A stretch of DNA of 42,832 bases, from positions 1 through 42,832 of the forward strand of contig CAVEQS010000025.1 of the NCBI GenBank assembly GCA_963618015.1, given 5' to 3'. Every line of letters begins with the position of its first letter. Positions within the stretch are counted from its first letter, which is position 1. Positions 25,406 through 33,365 of the stretch are shown in pieces. The position numbers were made by a program, and so were the translations under genes. The notes under the pieces were generated by a model. It did not search any database and was not told the origin of the DNA. It saw only the letters and a list, made by a program, of their open reading frames with translations. The DNA is from Apopatocola sp963618015 (GTDB lineage: Bacteria > Bacillota > Clostridia > Oscillospirales > Oscillospiraceae).

Positions 25406-25422
25406 GGAACTTGACGCAAAGC

Positions 25423-25451
25423 GCCCGGCGGAATATTCGGTTCCGCCGGGC
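25423..25451 (+). terminator. Hairpin after the MscS gene, probable terminator
   Basis: Perfect 11-bp arms GCCCGGCGGAA (25423-25433) and TTCCGCCGGGC (25441-25451) with a 7-base loop. It is followed by AAATTGATTTTATCC rather than a clean T-run, so termination may be incomplete. Confidence 0.65.
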
Positions 25452-25498
25452 AAATTGATTTTATCCATGATCCGATCCAAAAACTTTTCCGTATATGC

Positions 25499-25529
25499 TT
25501 GACTCTACAATTATTGTAGAGATTATACT
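25499..25529 (+). promoter_or_regulatory. MerR-type promoter and operator of the MATE-MerR operon
   Basis: -35 TTGACT (25499-25504) and -10 TATACT (25524-25529) are 19 bases apart, the long spacing typical of MerR-activated promoters. The spacer holds the dyad CTCTACAATTATTGTAGAG (25503-25521), 8-bp arms around 3 bases. A MerR-family gene is the second gene of this operon. MerR proteins twist such promoters into an active form when the effector binds, so this is very likely its own operator. Confidence 0.88.
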
Positions 25530-25565
25530 GCCGCATAGATAAATCTCCCGGAAGGAATTCGGATC

Positions 25566-26924
25566 ATGGAAAAGAATTTGACCACCGGCAGCGTATGTAA
25601 AAATGTCCTTTGCTTTTCGCTGCCATACCTGCTCTCCTATTTTTTGCAGACGCTCTACGGCATGGCCGACCTCTTCATCGTCGGGCAGTTTGAGGGTGTC
25701 GCCAGCACGACCGCCGTTTCCATCGGCTCGCAGGTAATGCATATGCTCACCGTGATGATCGTCGGCCTTGCGATGGGCACGACCGTATGCATTGGGCGAG
25801 CCGTTGGCGCAGGAAACCGGAAGCGGGTCGCGCAGGACATTGGGAACTCCGTTACGCTGTTCATGGCGGTTTCCGTCACACTGACCGCTGTTTTGCTGCT
25901 TCTTGTCCGCTCGATCGTTTCCGTCATGTCTACGCCGGACGAGGCCGCAAACGGCACGGCGGCTTATTTGACCGTCTGCTTTATCGGCATCCCCTTCATC
26001 ACGGCATATAACATCATCAGCTCCATCTTCCGCGGCATGGGCGACAGCAAAAGTCCCATGTATTTCATCGCCATCGCCTGTGCCGCCAACATCGGCCTGG
26101 ACTATCTCTTTATGGGCGTTTTCCGTCTCGGCCCTGCAGGGGCGGCTCTCGGCACAACGCTCTCTCAGGCAATCAGCGTTGTTGTCTCTTTGCTCGTGAT
26201 CCTAAAGCGTAAGAGCCTCGTTCTGGAAAAAGCGGATTTTAAGCCCCGCCGGGCGGTGATGGGAAAGATCTTGAAGATCGGCGTGCCCATCGCTTTGCAG
26301 GACGGCCTGATCCAGATCGCCTTTATCGTCATTACGGTCATCGCCAATCGCCGCGGACTGAACGCCGCGGCGGCAGTCGGCATTGTGGAAAAGATCATAA
26401 GCTTTCTGTTTCTGGTCCCGTCCTCGATGCTCTCCACCGTTTCGGCGCTGGGCGCGCAGAACATCGGCGCAGGCAAGCCGGAACGGGCGCTTCAGACGCT
26501 GCGGTATGCGATCCTGCTCGCCGTGGGCTTTGGCATTTTCGTTTCCATCGCCATTCAGTTTATTGCGGAGCCGATCGTCGCCCTGTTCACCGATCCGAGC
26601 ACCGCAGACGGCGCAGAGGTCGTCCGCTTCGGCGGTCAATATCTCCGCGGTTACATTTTCGACTGTCTTTTTGCGGGCATCCATTTCAGCTTCAGCGGCT
26701 ATTTCTGTGCCTGCGGAAGATCCGGTCTGTCGTTTCTGCATAACATTCTTGCCATTGTTCTGGTGCGCATTCCCGGCGTTTATCTGACGGCGCAGCTCTT
26801 CCCGGCAACGCTTTTCCCCATGGGGCTGGCCACAGCGGCAGGCTCGCTGCTGTCCGTTGTGATCTGCGTCATCGCTTTTGCCGTGATTCGCCGGAAGGGC
26901 CGGCAAATTTCCTCTGGAGGTTGA
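25566..26924 (+). CDS. MATE-family multidrug efflux transporter
   Basis: 452 residues with about twelve membrane helices in two matching halves. The start MEKNLTTGSVCKNVLCFSLPYLLSYFLQTLYGMADLFIVG and the internal SSIFRGMGDSKSPMYF are typical of the DinF/NorM-like MATE group. Such pumps use sodium or proton gradients to expel cationic drugs. GGAAGGAATT lies before the ATG. The MerR regulator starts 4 bases after its stop, and the promoter has a MerR-type operator, so the pump is probably induced by its own substrates. Confidence 0.94.
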   Translation: MEKNLTTGSVCKNVLCFSLPYLLSYFLQTLYGMADLFIVGQFEGVASTTAVSIGSQVMHMLTVMIVGLAMGTTVCIGRAVGAGNRKRVAQDIGNSVTLFMAVSVTLTAVLLLLVRSIVSVMSTPDEAANGTAAYLTVCFIGIPFITAYNIISSIFRGMGDSKSPMYFIAIACAANIGLDYLFMGVFRLGPAGAALGTTLSQAISVVVSLLVILKRKSLVLEKADFKPRRAVMGKILKIGVPIALQDGLIQIAFIVITVIANRRGLNAAAAVGIVEKIISFLFLVPSSMLSTVSALGAQNIGAGKPERALQTLRYAILLAVGFGIFVSIAIQFIAEPIVALFTDPSTADGAEVVRFGGQYLRGYIFDCLFAGIHFSFSGYFCACGRSGLSFLHNILAIVLVRIPGVYLTAQLFPATLFPMGLATAAGSLLSVVICVIAFAVIRRKGRQISSGG

Positions 26925-26928
26925 GGGT

Positions 26929-27756
26929 ATGGACAGGAAGGATCTGTTCCCCATCGGAGAAGTATCCAAGCTCTTTCATATCAGTGTCAGCAGTCTGCGG
27001 CACTATGAGACTGTCGGTCTTCTGACGCCGGCCTACATCTCCCCGGATTCCGGCTACCGCTATTACGGGACGGAGCAGTTTGAAGTGCTGAACACGATCC
27101 GCTATCTGCGGGCGCTGGATATGCCGCTGTCCGAAATCGAGGACTTTCTCAAAAACCGGGACATTGACCGTATCGAGGAAAAGCTTCGGCAGCAGAAACA
27201 GGCAGTTTTGAAAAAGCAGCGGGAGCTCAAGCGCATCGAGCAGAAGATCGGCCACCGCCTGCACTGGCTGGCGGACGCGGAGAGCGCGCCGCTGGACACC
27301 GTTTCCCTCCTCCGTCTCCCCTCCTGCCGCATTGTGTGGGTGGACGATCCGCTGAAGATCGGCGGCTTCGCCGACATGGAAGCGCCGATCCGAAAGCTGG
27401 ATCAATCCGACGCCGAAGCCGTGATTTTTCTCGGCAAGGTCGGGCTCGGCATTTCGGTGGAGCACCTGGAAAAGGGCGAAACGGCGCGGTATGACGGTAT
27501 TTTTCTGCTATTGGATCCGGAGGACATTTATACCGGCGAAACACGAAAGCTGCCGGAAACGCTCTGCGTGCGGCTGCGCTTTCGCGGCGGCCACACGGAA
27601 GCGCCCGCACAGTATGAAAAGCTGCTGCGCTATATTGACCGGCACAACATGCAGATCGTTGGCTTTTCCCGGGAGATCACGCTCATCGACTATGGCGTTA
27701 CCAACGATACGGAAAAATTTGTGACCGAGATATGCATCCCGGTCAAGTGTGAATAA
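26929..27756 (+). CDS. MerR-family regulator with GyrI-like effector domain (BmrR-like)
   Basis: 275 residues. The N-terminal MerR winged helix covers about 5-75: FPIGEVSKLFHISVSSLRHYETVGLLTPAYI, then the SGYRYYG wing. A long dimerisation helix (about 80-115, rich in Gln, Lys and Arg) leads to a C-terminal domain of about 155 residues with the length and layout of a GyrI/BmrR drug-binding domain, ending FVTEICIPVKCE. There is no cysteine triad as in metal-sensing MerR proteins, so a hydrophobic drug is the likelier effector. GGAGG stands before the ATG. It probably activates the operon from the 19-bp-spacer promoter at 25499-25529. Confidence 0.93.
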   Translation: MDRKDLFPIGEVSKLFHISVSSLRHYETVGLLTPAYISPDSGYRYYGTEQFEVLNTIRYLRALDMPLSEIEDFLKNRDIDRIEEKLRQQKQAVLKKQRELKRIEQKIGHRLHWLADAESAPLDTVSLLRLPSCRIVWVDDPLKIGGFADMEAPIRKLDQSDAEAVIFLGKVGLGISVEHLEKGETARYDGIFLLLDPEDIYTGETRKLPETLCVRLRFRGGHTEAPAQYEKLLRYIDRHNMQIVGFSREITLIDYGVTNDTEKFVTEICIPVKCE

Positions 27757-27759
27757 GAG

Positions 27760-27806
27760 GAAACCCCGGAGCCGTATCGGACATGCCGATACGGCTCCGG
27801 GGTTTC
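27760..27806. terminator. Strong bidirectional terminator between merR and the convergent membrane gene
   Basis: A perfect 21-bp stem (27760-27780 with 27786-27806) around a 5-base loop. It is followed by TTCTTCTT on the plus strand and CCTCTTATT on the minus strand. It lies 3 bases after the merR stop and 18 bases from the stop of the convergent gene. Confidence 0.88.
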
Positions 27807-27824
27807 TTCTTGCCCAAAGGCGCC

Positions 27825-28595
27825 TTAATATGTATCCTCCTCCGGCACGGGAGGAACGAAGTTATGGATGATGATCCAGCACATGACCGCCACGCCGATG
27901 CCCCAGCCGCCGAGCACAGCACGCGCGCCGAGAGAGACGCTGTCGGTGAGCGTGGCGAGGCTCGTCACAAGCGCGAGCATGCACGCGAAGATCGCCTGCC
28001 GGGGCTTGGCGCGATAGAAAAGATACGCGCTCAGCCGGAACACGGCGAGAAGGCACATGGCGATCGCGAGAATTTCCATGCCGTACTCCCAGAGGATCGG
28101 GTTTGCGGCGTTTTCCTTATAGAACACCACGAGCCACAAGCAGAAGAACAGCACCGGCATCACGCTCAGCGCCGCGCCGAAGCCTCCCCAGCGGGGGATC
28201 TGCGGCATCATGGCGAGGACAGGCGCGGACAGAATGCCGAGCAACGCCGCGGCCTTCATGAGCGTGCTCTCCTCCTTGAAGAAGAGATACGCCGAGCCGA
28301 TCGCGGCAAGAGCCGCCACGGCGATGAGGATCCAGCCGGTCTCGCGGTGCGGCAGGGCGAGCGCGTCCTCCGGCTCTTCGGGCGCGCAGTCGGTTTTCAT
28401 GCGGCCGGACAGCCACCAGAGCGTCGCCGCAACAAGGATAAGCACCGCGACAAGCAGCGTCGTGATCGGCGCGTGCAGCGTCGGCAGTCCGGTTTCGGCG
28501 TCGAAGATTGTCTGCACCTGCAGCCAGCGCAGCATGACGGCTGCCGCGGCAAACACGGTTCCTGCCATCGTATATGTCCATGCTTGTTTCTGCAT
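27825..28595 (-). CDS. Polytopic membrane protein of unknown function
   Basis: 256 residues with about eight hydrophobic helices (for example WTYTMAGTVFAAAAVMLRWL near the start, TTLLVAVLILVAATLWWL, and the last one, AVLGGWGIGVAVMCWIIIHNFV). I do not recognise the family and see no catalytic motif. The ATG at 28595 is preferred because AGGGG lies 8 bases before it and the promoter lies only 75 bases further up; longer in-frame starts would lie upstream of the promoter. The C-terminus PPVPEEDTY is acidic. It is transcribed alone, divergent from the SpoIID-like gene. Confidence 0.8.
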   Translation of the reverse strand: MQKQAWTYTMAGTVFAAAAVMLRWLQVQTIFDAETGLPTLHAPITTLLVAVLILVAATLWWLSGRMKTDCAPEEPEDALALPHRETGWILIAVAALAAIGSAYLFFKEESTLMKAAALLGILSAPVLAMMPQIPRWGGFGAALSVMPVLFFCLWLVVFYKENAANPILWEYGMEILAIAMCLLAVFRLSAYLFYRAKPRQAIFACMLALVTSLATLTDSVSLGARAVLGGWGIGVAVMCWIIIHNFVPPVPEEDTY

Positions 28596-28620
28596 AGGAA
28601 AGCCCCTGTCCTCATAGAGT

Positions 28621-28653
28621 TTCCCGTAAGCGCCGCTTGTCCGGCGCCGGGAA
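28621..28653 (-). other. Hairpin in the leader of the polytopic membrane gene
   Basis: Two nested stems, TTCCCG / CGGGAA outside and GCGCCG / CGGCGC inside, lie between the promoter and the ribosome site of the minus-strand gene. No T-tract follows. It may stabilise or regulate the leader RNA; no riboswitch class is recognised. Confidence 0.45.
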
Positions 28654-28671
28654 CGAGGGAGTATGATTGGT

Positions 28672-28700
28672 ATTTTATACTTCTTTTGGATTATCGTCAA
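28672..28700 (-). promoter_or_regulatory. Promoter of the polytopic membrane gene
   Basis: Minus strand: -35 TTGACG (28695-28700), 17-base spacer, -10 TAAAAT (28672-28677). It lies inside the short gap to the divergent SpoIID-like gene, whose own promoter I cannot identify with confidence. Confidence 0.75.
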
Positions 28701-28713
28701 GAGAGGGGTAACT

Positions 28714-29721
28714 ATGAAGCGCTGTGTGCTGATGAGTGTGTTGTCGCTGCTCTTTTCTTTGCTGCTGCCGGTCTCGGTGCAGCACGCCGTCGGAGCCTCT
28801 ATCGGCGAAACGCCGCCGGAGGCCTCCCCTGCCGCCACCGCCGCGCCGGAGAGCGCCGCGGCCGTTTCTTCCGGGCTCGACGCTCTCACGGGCGTCACGC
28901 TGCTGCACGGCGATACGGTGGAAACGCTCTCGATGGCGGAATATCTCCCGGGCGTCGTCGCCGGGGAGATGCCTGCATCCTTTGAGCCGGATGCGCTGCG
29001 CGCACAGGCTGTTGCGGCGCGAAGCTACGCGCTCGCGCGCATGCTCGCGCCCCCGGCGGCACACCCGCAATGCGCGCTCTGCGACAGTCCCGGCTGCTGC
29101 GAGGTATATCTCACAGCCGAGCAACGCCGCGAGCGCTGGGGCGAGCAGTACGATCTCTGGGAGACGCGGATCGAGGAGGCCGTGCGTGACACGGACGGGG
29201 TGTATCTCGTCTACGACGGCGAGCCGGTCACCGCCTGCTTTCACGCCTCCAGCGCCGGGTATACCGAAAGCAGCGCCGCCGTGTGGGGCGGCGATGTGCC
29301 GTATCTCGTGAGCGTATCGAGCCCCGAGACGGCATCGGACGTTCCGAACTTCGTCACGACCGCGGAGTTTTCCCCGGAGAGCTTCCGGGAAATCTTCCTT
29401 GCGGTGTACCCGGACGCCGATCTCTCCGCTCAGCCGCCGGAGTGGATCGGCGAGCGGACGGTGGACCCGAGCGGACGCGTATCGTCCGTCCGCGTCGGGA
29501 ATCTCTCCGTGCCGGGGACAGGAATGCGCTCGATCTTCTCGCTGCGCTCGGCAAACTTCACGCTCGCCTGGACGGGACGAAGCTTTCTCTTCACCGTATC
29601 CGGCAGCGGCCACGGCGCGGGCATGAGCCAGTACGGAGCGAACGTCATGGCGAAAAACGGCTCGACGTGGCGGGAGATCTTAGCGCACTACTACCCCGGC
29701 ACATCGCTCACGACGCCGTAA
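28714..29721 (+). CDS. SpoIID/LytB-domain protein
   Basis: 335 residues. A signal or anchor helix (about 4-22) is followed by a Pro/Ala linker (28-50) and the SpoIID domain: MAEYLPGVVAGEMPASFEPDALRAQAVAARSYAL, then FHASSAGYTESSAAVWG, and the end GHGAGMSQYGANVMAKNGSTWREILAHYYPG. SpoIID proteins are lytic transglycosylases that cut denuded glycan strands during engulfment of the forespore. A Cys/His group HPQCALCDSPGCC may bind metal, as zinc-binding SpoIID proteins of Clostridia do. GAGAGGGG is the ribosome site. The 3' end overlaps the convergent clpC by 14 bases. It may be the sporulation SpoIID or a paralogue; spoIIQ-type neighbours are absent. Confidence 0.9.
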   Translation: MKRCVLMSVLSLLFSLLLPVSVQHAVGASIGETPPEASPAATAAPESAAAVSSGLDALTGVTLLHGDTVETLSMAEYLPGVVAGEMPASFEPDALRAQAVAARSYALARMLAPPAAHPQCALCDSPGCCEVYLTAEQRRERWGEQYDLWETRIEEAVRDTDGVYLVYDGEPVTACFHASSAGYTESSAAVWGGDVPYLVSVSSPETASDVPNFVTTAEFSPESFREIFLAVYPDADLSAQPPEWIGERTVDPSGRVSSVRVGNLSVPGTGMRSIFSLRSANFTLAWTGRSFLFTVSGSGHGAGMSQYGANVMAKNGSTWREILAHYYPGTSLTTP

Positions 29722-32176
29722 GCGCGCCTTTCGCACGTACCGCGACATGGCCTTCCTCGTCCACGATCGCCTCCGCCTCGCCGCCGGAGGAGAGTTCTCC
29801 GGTGAGCAGCGCCTCGGCGAGAGGATCTTCGATCTGCGTCTGCACCGTCCGGCGCAGGGGGCGCGCGCCATAGTCGGGGTCATACCCCGCCTCGGCAAGC
29901 TTGGCGATCGCCTCTTCCGTTACGGTGAGATGCACGCCGAGCGCGGCAGCGCGCAGCGCCACCGTCTGCACGATGTTGGCGGCAATGGCGCGGATGTCCT
30001 CGCCGGTGAGCCGGTGGAACACAATGATCTCGTCAATGCGGTTCAAAAACTCCGGGCGGAACGTCTTTTTGAGCTCAGCGGTCACCGCCTCGCGGATCTC
30101 GGCATAGCTCCGCTCCGGCGTGCCGTCCAGCCCGGAGAAGCCGAGCGCGGTACGGCGGTCGGTGATGGCGCGCGCGCCGATATTGGACGTCATCACGATC
30201 ACGGTGTTGCGGAAATCGACCGTCCGCCCCTGCGAATCGGTGAGCCGCCCGTCGTCCATGATCTGGAGCAACAAATTGAACACGTCCTCGTGCGCCTTTT
30301 CGATCTCGTCGAAGAGCACGACGCTGTAGGGCTTGCGGCGCACCTTTTCGGTGAGCTGGCCGCCCTCGTCAAAGCCGACATAGCCCGGCGGCGAGCCGAT
30401 GAGCTTGGAGACCGTGTGCTTTTCCATATACTCGGACATATCGACGCGGATCATGGCATTCTCGTCACCGAACATTGCCTCGGCAAGCGCGCGGCAGAGC
30501 TCCGTCTTGCCGACGCCCGTGGGACCGAGGAAGAGGAAGCTGCCGACCGGGCGGTGCGGGTCCTTGAGCCCGACTCTGCCGCGCCGGATGGCGCGCGCCA
30601 CCGCCGCGACCGCTTCGTTCTGCCCGATCACGCGGCGGTGCAGCACATCTTCCATGTGCAGCAGCCGCTCGCTCTCGCTCTCGGTGAGGCTCGTGACGGG
30701 GATGCCCGTCCAGCCGGAGACGACCGCGGCGATATCCTCGGCGGATACAACGCCGCGGTGGCCGCCGCGCTCGGCGTCCCATTCGCCGCGTGCTTTTTCC
30801 AGCGCTCCGCGCTCGGAGCGCTCGCGGTCGCGCAGCTGCGCGGCGAGCTCATAATCCTGTGCGCGGACAGCCTCCTCCTTCTGCGCGGCGAGCGTGGAAA
30901 GCTTCGCTTCGATGGTTTTCATCTCGTCCGGAGCCGTCAGATTTTCCATGCGCACGCGCGACGCCGCCTCGTCGACAAGATCGATGGCCTTATCCGGGAG
31001 GAACCGGTCGCTGATATACCGCGTGGAGAGCTTCACCGCCGCGGTAAGCGCCTCGTCCATGATCTTCAAGCCGTGGTGCGTCTCGTACCGGTCGCGAAGA
31101 CCGCGCAGGATCTGGATGCTCTCCTCCTCGGTCGGCTCGGCGACCGTGACGGGCTGGAAGCGCCGCTCAAAGGCAGCATCCTTTTCGATGTGCTTGCGGT
31201 ATTCGGAAAGCGTCGTTGCGCCGACGATCTGGATTTCACCCCGGCTGAGCGCGGGCTTTAAGATATTCGCCGCATCGATCGCGCCCTCCGCTGCGCCCGC
31301 GCCGATCACAGTATGCAGCTCGTCAATGAAGAGCACAACGTCCTTCGCCTTGCCGACCTCCTTGAGGACATTTTTCAAGCGGTCTTCAAAGTCGCCGCGG
31401 TACTTTGTCCCGGCGAGCATCCCGGTGAGATCGAGCGATACGATGCGCTTGTCGCGCAGATTCTCCGGCACCTCGCCGTGCGCCACACGCTGGGCGAGGC
31501 CCTCGGCCACGGCCGTCTTGCCGACGCCCGGCTCGCCGATGAGCACCGGGTTATTTTTCGACCGGCGCGAGAGGATCTGGATCACGCGCGCGATCTCCTT
31601 ATCGCGCCCGATCACGGGGTCGAGCTCGCCGCGCGCCGCCATCTCCGTGAGATCGCGGCTGTACTGGTCGAGATTTTTTGTCTCCGCATGGCGCACCGGC
31701 GCGCGCTGCCCAACGCCGCCGCTGCGCGCCGCGGCGCGGTAGTCGCTCGAGGTAAAGCGGGCAAAAACATCCGTATAAATTTTGTTGAGATCGCCGCCCG
31801 CGGCGATGAGCAGGTGCGCCGCGGTGCTCTCCGGCTCGCGCAGTATGCCCATGAGCAGGTGTTCCGTGCCGACATAGCTGTGGCGCAGACGGTTGGCCTC
31901 CGCCACGGCGATCTCGATGACGCGCTTGCAGCGCGGCGTCAGCCCCTGCACCGGCATGCCCGGCGCGCCGCGGCCGACGGCCTTTTCAATGAGATCGAGC
32001 ACAAGATCCTCCTCGAAGCCGTTTTCGCGCAGCACGCGCGAGCCGAGGCCGTCGCTTTCGCACACGATGCCGAGCAGAAGGTGCTCGGTGCCGATGTAGC
32101 TGTGCCCCAGCTCCATGGCGGCAGCGCGCGCCTTTTCAATGGCGTTTCTCGCCTTTTCGGTAAATCGGTCGTTCAT
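29708..32176 (-). CDS. clpC: ClpC, AAA+ unfoldase of the ClpCP protease
   Basis: 822 residues. Two ClpN repeats (about 1-145, each with SYIGTEHLL or SYVGTEHLL) precede the first AAA+ domain with Walker A GEPGVGKT (214-221). A middle region with a UVR-like helix pair follows (about 425-460, QKEEAVRAQDYELAAQLRD), and the second AAA+ domain has GPTGVGKT (551-558). It unfolds proteins for ClpP, with adaptors docking on the N-domain and middle domain. AAGGAG lies 9 bases before the ATG. It is the last gene of the ctsR-mcsA-clpC order but is separated from mcsA by a strong terminator, and mcsB is missing. I see no clear promoter of its own. Confidence 0.96.
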   Translation of the reverse strand: MNDRFTEKARNAIEKARAAAMELGHSYIGTEHLLLGIVCESDGLGSRVLRENGFEEDLVLDLIEKAVGRGAPGMPVQGLTPRCKRVIEIAVAEANRLRHSYVGTEHLLMGILREPESTAAHLLIAAGGDLNKIYTDVFARFTSSDYRAAARSGGVGQRAPVRHAETKNLDQYSRDLTEMAARGELDPVIGRDKEIARVIQILSRRSKNNPVLIGEPGVGKTAVAEGLAQRVAHGEVPENLRDKRIVSLDLTGMLAGTKYRGDFEDRLKNVLKEVGKAKDVVLFIDELHTVIGAGAAEGAIDAANILKPALSRGEIQIVGATTLSEYRKHIEKDAAFERRFQPVTVAEPTEEESIQILRGLRDRYETHHGLKIMDEALTAAVKLSTRYISDRFLPDKAIDLVDEAASRVRMENLTAPDEMKTIEAKLSTLAAQKEEAVRAQDYELAAQLRDRERSERGALEKARGEWDAERGGHRGVVSAEDIAAVVSGWTGIPVTSLTESESERLLHMEDVLHRRVIGQNEAVAAVARAIRRGRVGLKDPHRPVGSFLFLGPTGVGKTELCRALAEAMFGDENAMIRVDMSEYMEKHTVSKLIGSPPGYVGFDEGGQLTEKVRRKPYSVVLFDEIEKAHEDVFNLLLQIMDDGRLTDSQGRTVDFRNTVIVMTSNIGARAITDRRTALGFSGLDGTPERSYAEIREAVTAELKKTFRPEFLNRIDEIIVFHRLTGEDIRAIAANIVQTVALRAAALGVHLTVTEEAIAKLAEAGYDPDYGARPLRRTVQTQIEDPLAEALLTGELSSGGEAEAIVDEEGHVAVRAKGALTAS

Positions 32177-32256
32177 ATTCGTCGTCTCCTTCCCCTGCCG
32201 ATGGTTGACAGTTTTTCCGTTTCTCAGTCATCCAGGCGGCAGAGCGCGTGGTTTTA

Positions 32257-32288
32257 AAAAAAGCGGAGCGGATTTTCATCCGCTCCGT
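32257..32288 (-). terminator. Terminator between mcsA and clpC
   Basis: Minus strand: 10-bp stem with arms 32279-32288 and 32265-32274, GNRA-like loop GAAA, followed by GC and seven T. It lies about 26 bases after the mcsA stop and 80 bases before clpC, so clpC needs read-through or a promoter I cannot see. Confidence 0.92.
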
Positions 32289-32313
32289 TCCGTTATATAA
32301 GGTTTGGAAAGCC

Positions 32314-32856
32314 TTATTTGCCTTCCATTTTCCGGATCATGTCGCGCAGCTCAATGGCCGTTTCAAAATCTTCTTCCTCCACGGCCTTGTGCATTTTGTG
32401 GCGCAGAGCGTTCAGCTCGCGGCGCTCCTCAAAGGCCTCCTCGGCGTGCTCCTCGGCTTCCGCCTCCAGCGGGAACGCCTCCTCGCGCACGCTCGGCTCC
32501 TCGCCCTTGTGACCCAGAGCTTCCTCGCCCTTCTCCTCAGCCTTCGCCTCGAGAGGATCGGCCTCCTCGTGCATTTCGACTTCCGGCTCGTGCTCCGAGA
32601 GCGTCAGCAGCGGCTCGAACATCTCGCCGATCGACGGCAGACGGCCGAAGCCAAAGAAGTCAACGTCCGGCAGCAGGAAGCTGTCCATCATCTTGCCGAA
32701 AGAGGTGAGCATGCTGTTCGCCTCGCGCTCAAAAATTCTGTCCAGGCCTTCCTTGTGGGCGCATTCGGCGCACAGGTGCTTTTCCGTAGTCTTTCCGTTA
32801 ATGGATTCCTTATAATAGAACTGAGCTTCGTTCTTCTTGCAGATCTCGCACTTCAT
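32314..32856 (-). CDS. mcsA: McsA-like zinc-finger/UVR protein
   Basis: 180 residues. A zinc finger is formed by C3, C6, C29 and C32 (CEIC, CAEC). The C-terminal UVR motif is at about 145-178 (ELNALRHKMHKAVEEEDFETAIELRDMI). Between them lies a Glu/Ala-rich linker with an 18-residue segment present twice, at 97-114 and 125-142 (PLEAKAEE and PLEAEAEE as cores). In Bacillus, McsA activates the arginine kinase McsB and helps control CtsR and ClpC. Here no mcsB follows, so McsA may act directly on ClpC or CtsR. The start overlaps the ctsR stop in ATGA, with AAAGGAG before it. Confidence 0.92.
   Translation of the reverse strand: MKCEICKKNEAQFYYKESINGKTTEKHLCAECAHKEGLDRIFEREANSMLTSFGKMMDSFLLPDVDFFGFGRLPSIGEMFEPLLTLSEHEPEVEMHEEADPLEAKAEEKGEEALGHKGEEPSVREEAFPLEAEAEEHAEEAFEERRELNALRHKMHKAVEEEDFETAIELRDMIRKMEGK
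32438..32580 (-). repeat. Tandem repeat in the McsA linker, period about 84 bp
   Basis: Two diverged copies of an acidic coding segment (residues 97-124 and 125-152 of McsA). The best-conserved 18 residues of each begin Glu-Glu-Ala-x-Pro-Leu-Glu-Ala. The DNA copies are visibly alike on the plus strand (GCCTCCTCG and CTTCCTCG blocks) but have many substitutions, so the duplication is old. Confidence 0.7.
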
Positions 32857-33335
32857 TGTAATGATCTCCTTTCAAAAAATCCGTCAGATACTGTTGTCAG
32901 CAGCATTTGTTTGAATATGGAAGAGCGCGCCGCCTTCCGGCTTTCGACCGGAACCGCGTGGAGCGAGCGCTCGCTGACCGCCGCAGCGATCAGCCGGGCG
33001 AAGGGAACATCGAGCGCGCCGGCATTCACGGCGTTGTGGAGCAGCGCGTCCGCCGTCGGCTTATCGAGCTCCCTGCCCACGGCATTCACCGTGTGCATGA
33101 TGAACTGGGAGGCGTCCGGCTGTACGCGCGTGATGCGGATGTATCCGCCGCCGCCGCGCCGGGACTCGACCATGTACCCGCGCTCGGGACTGAACCGCGT
33201 GGCGATCACATAGTTAATCTGGCTCGGCACACAGCCGAAGCGGTCGGCCAGGGAGCTTCGCTGCAGTTCTGCGGTCCCGTCCGTGCTTTCCAGCACGTCC
33301 AGAATGAACCGTGCGATCCGATCACTTGTTCCCAT
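32853..33335 (-). CDS. ctsR: CtsR, repressor of clp stress genes
   Basis: 160 residues, normal length. The winged helix-turn-helix shows LADRFGCVPSQINYVIATRFSPERGYMVESRRGGGGYIRI, with the family's arginine-glycine wing (RGGGGYIR), which also acts as the heat sensor. The C-terminal domain (about 80-155) is the dimer and regulatory part. CtsR represses clp genes and itself at heptad repeats. A matching box lies in its own promoter at 33407-33423. GGAAGGGA precedes the ATG at 33335. First gene of the operon; the stop overlaps mcsA. Confidence 0.96.
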   Translation of the reverse strand: MGTSDRIARFILDVLESTDGTAELQRSSLADRFGCVPSQINYVIATRFSPERGYMVESRRGGGGYIRITRVQPDASQFIMHTVNAVGRELDKPTADALLHNAVNAGALDVPFARLIAAAVSERSLHAVPVESRKAARSSIFKQMLLTTVSDGFFERRSLQ

Positions 33336-33365
33336 ACCGGCATCCCTTCCTTGATCAGGTTATCT

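Noticed and set aside
28596..28898. A longer N-terminus (101 extra residues) for the minus-strand membrane protein at 27825-28595
   Set aside because: The extension runs across its own promoter and overlaps the SpoIID-like gene; AGGGG before the ATG at 28595 supports the shorter form.
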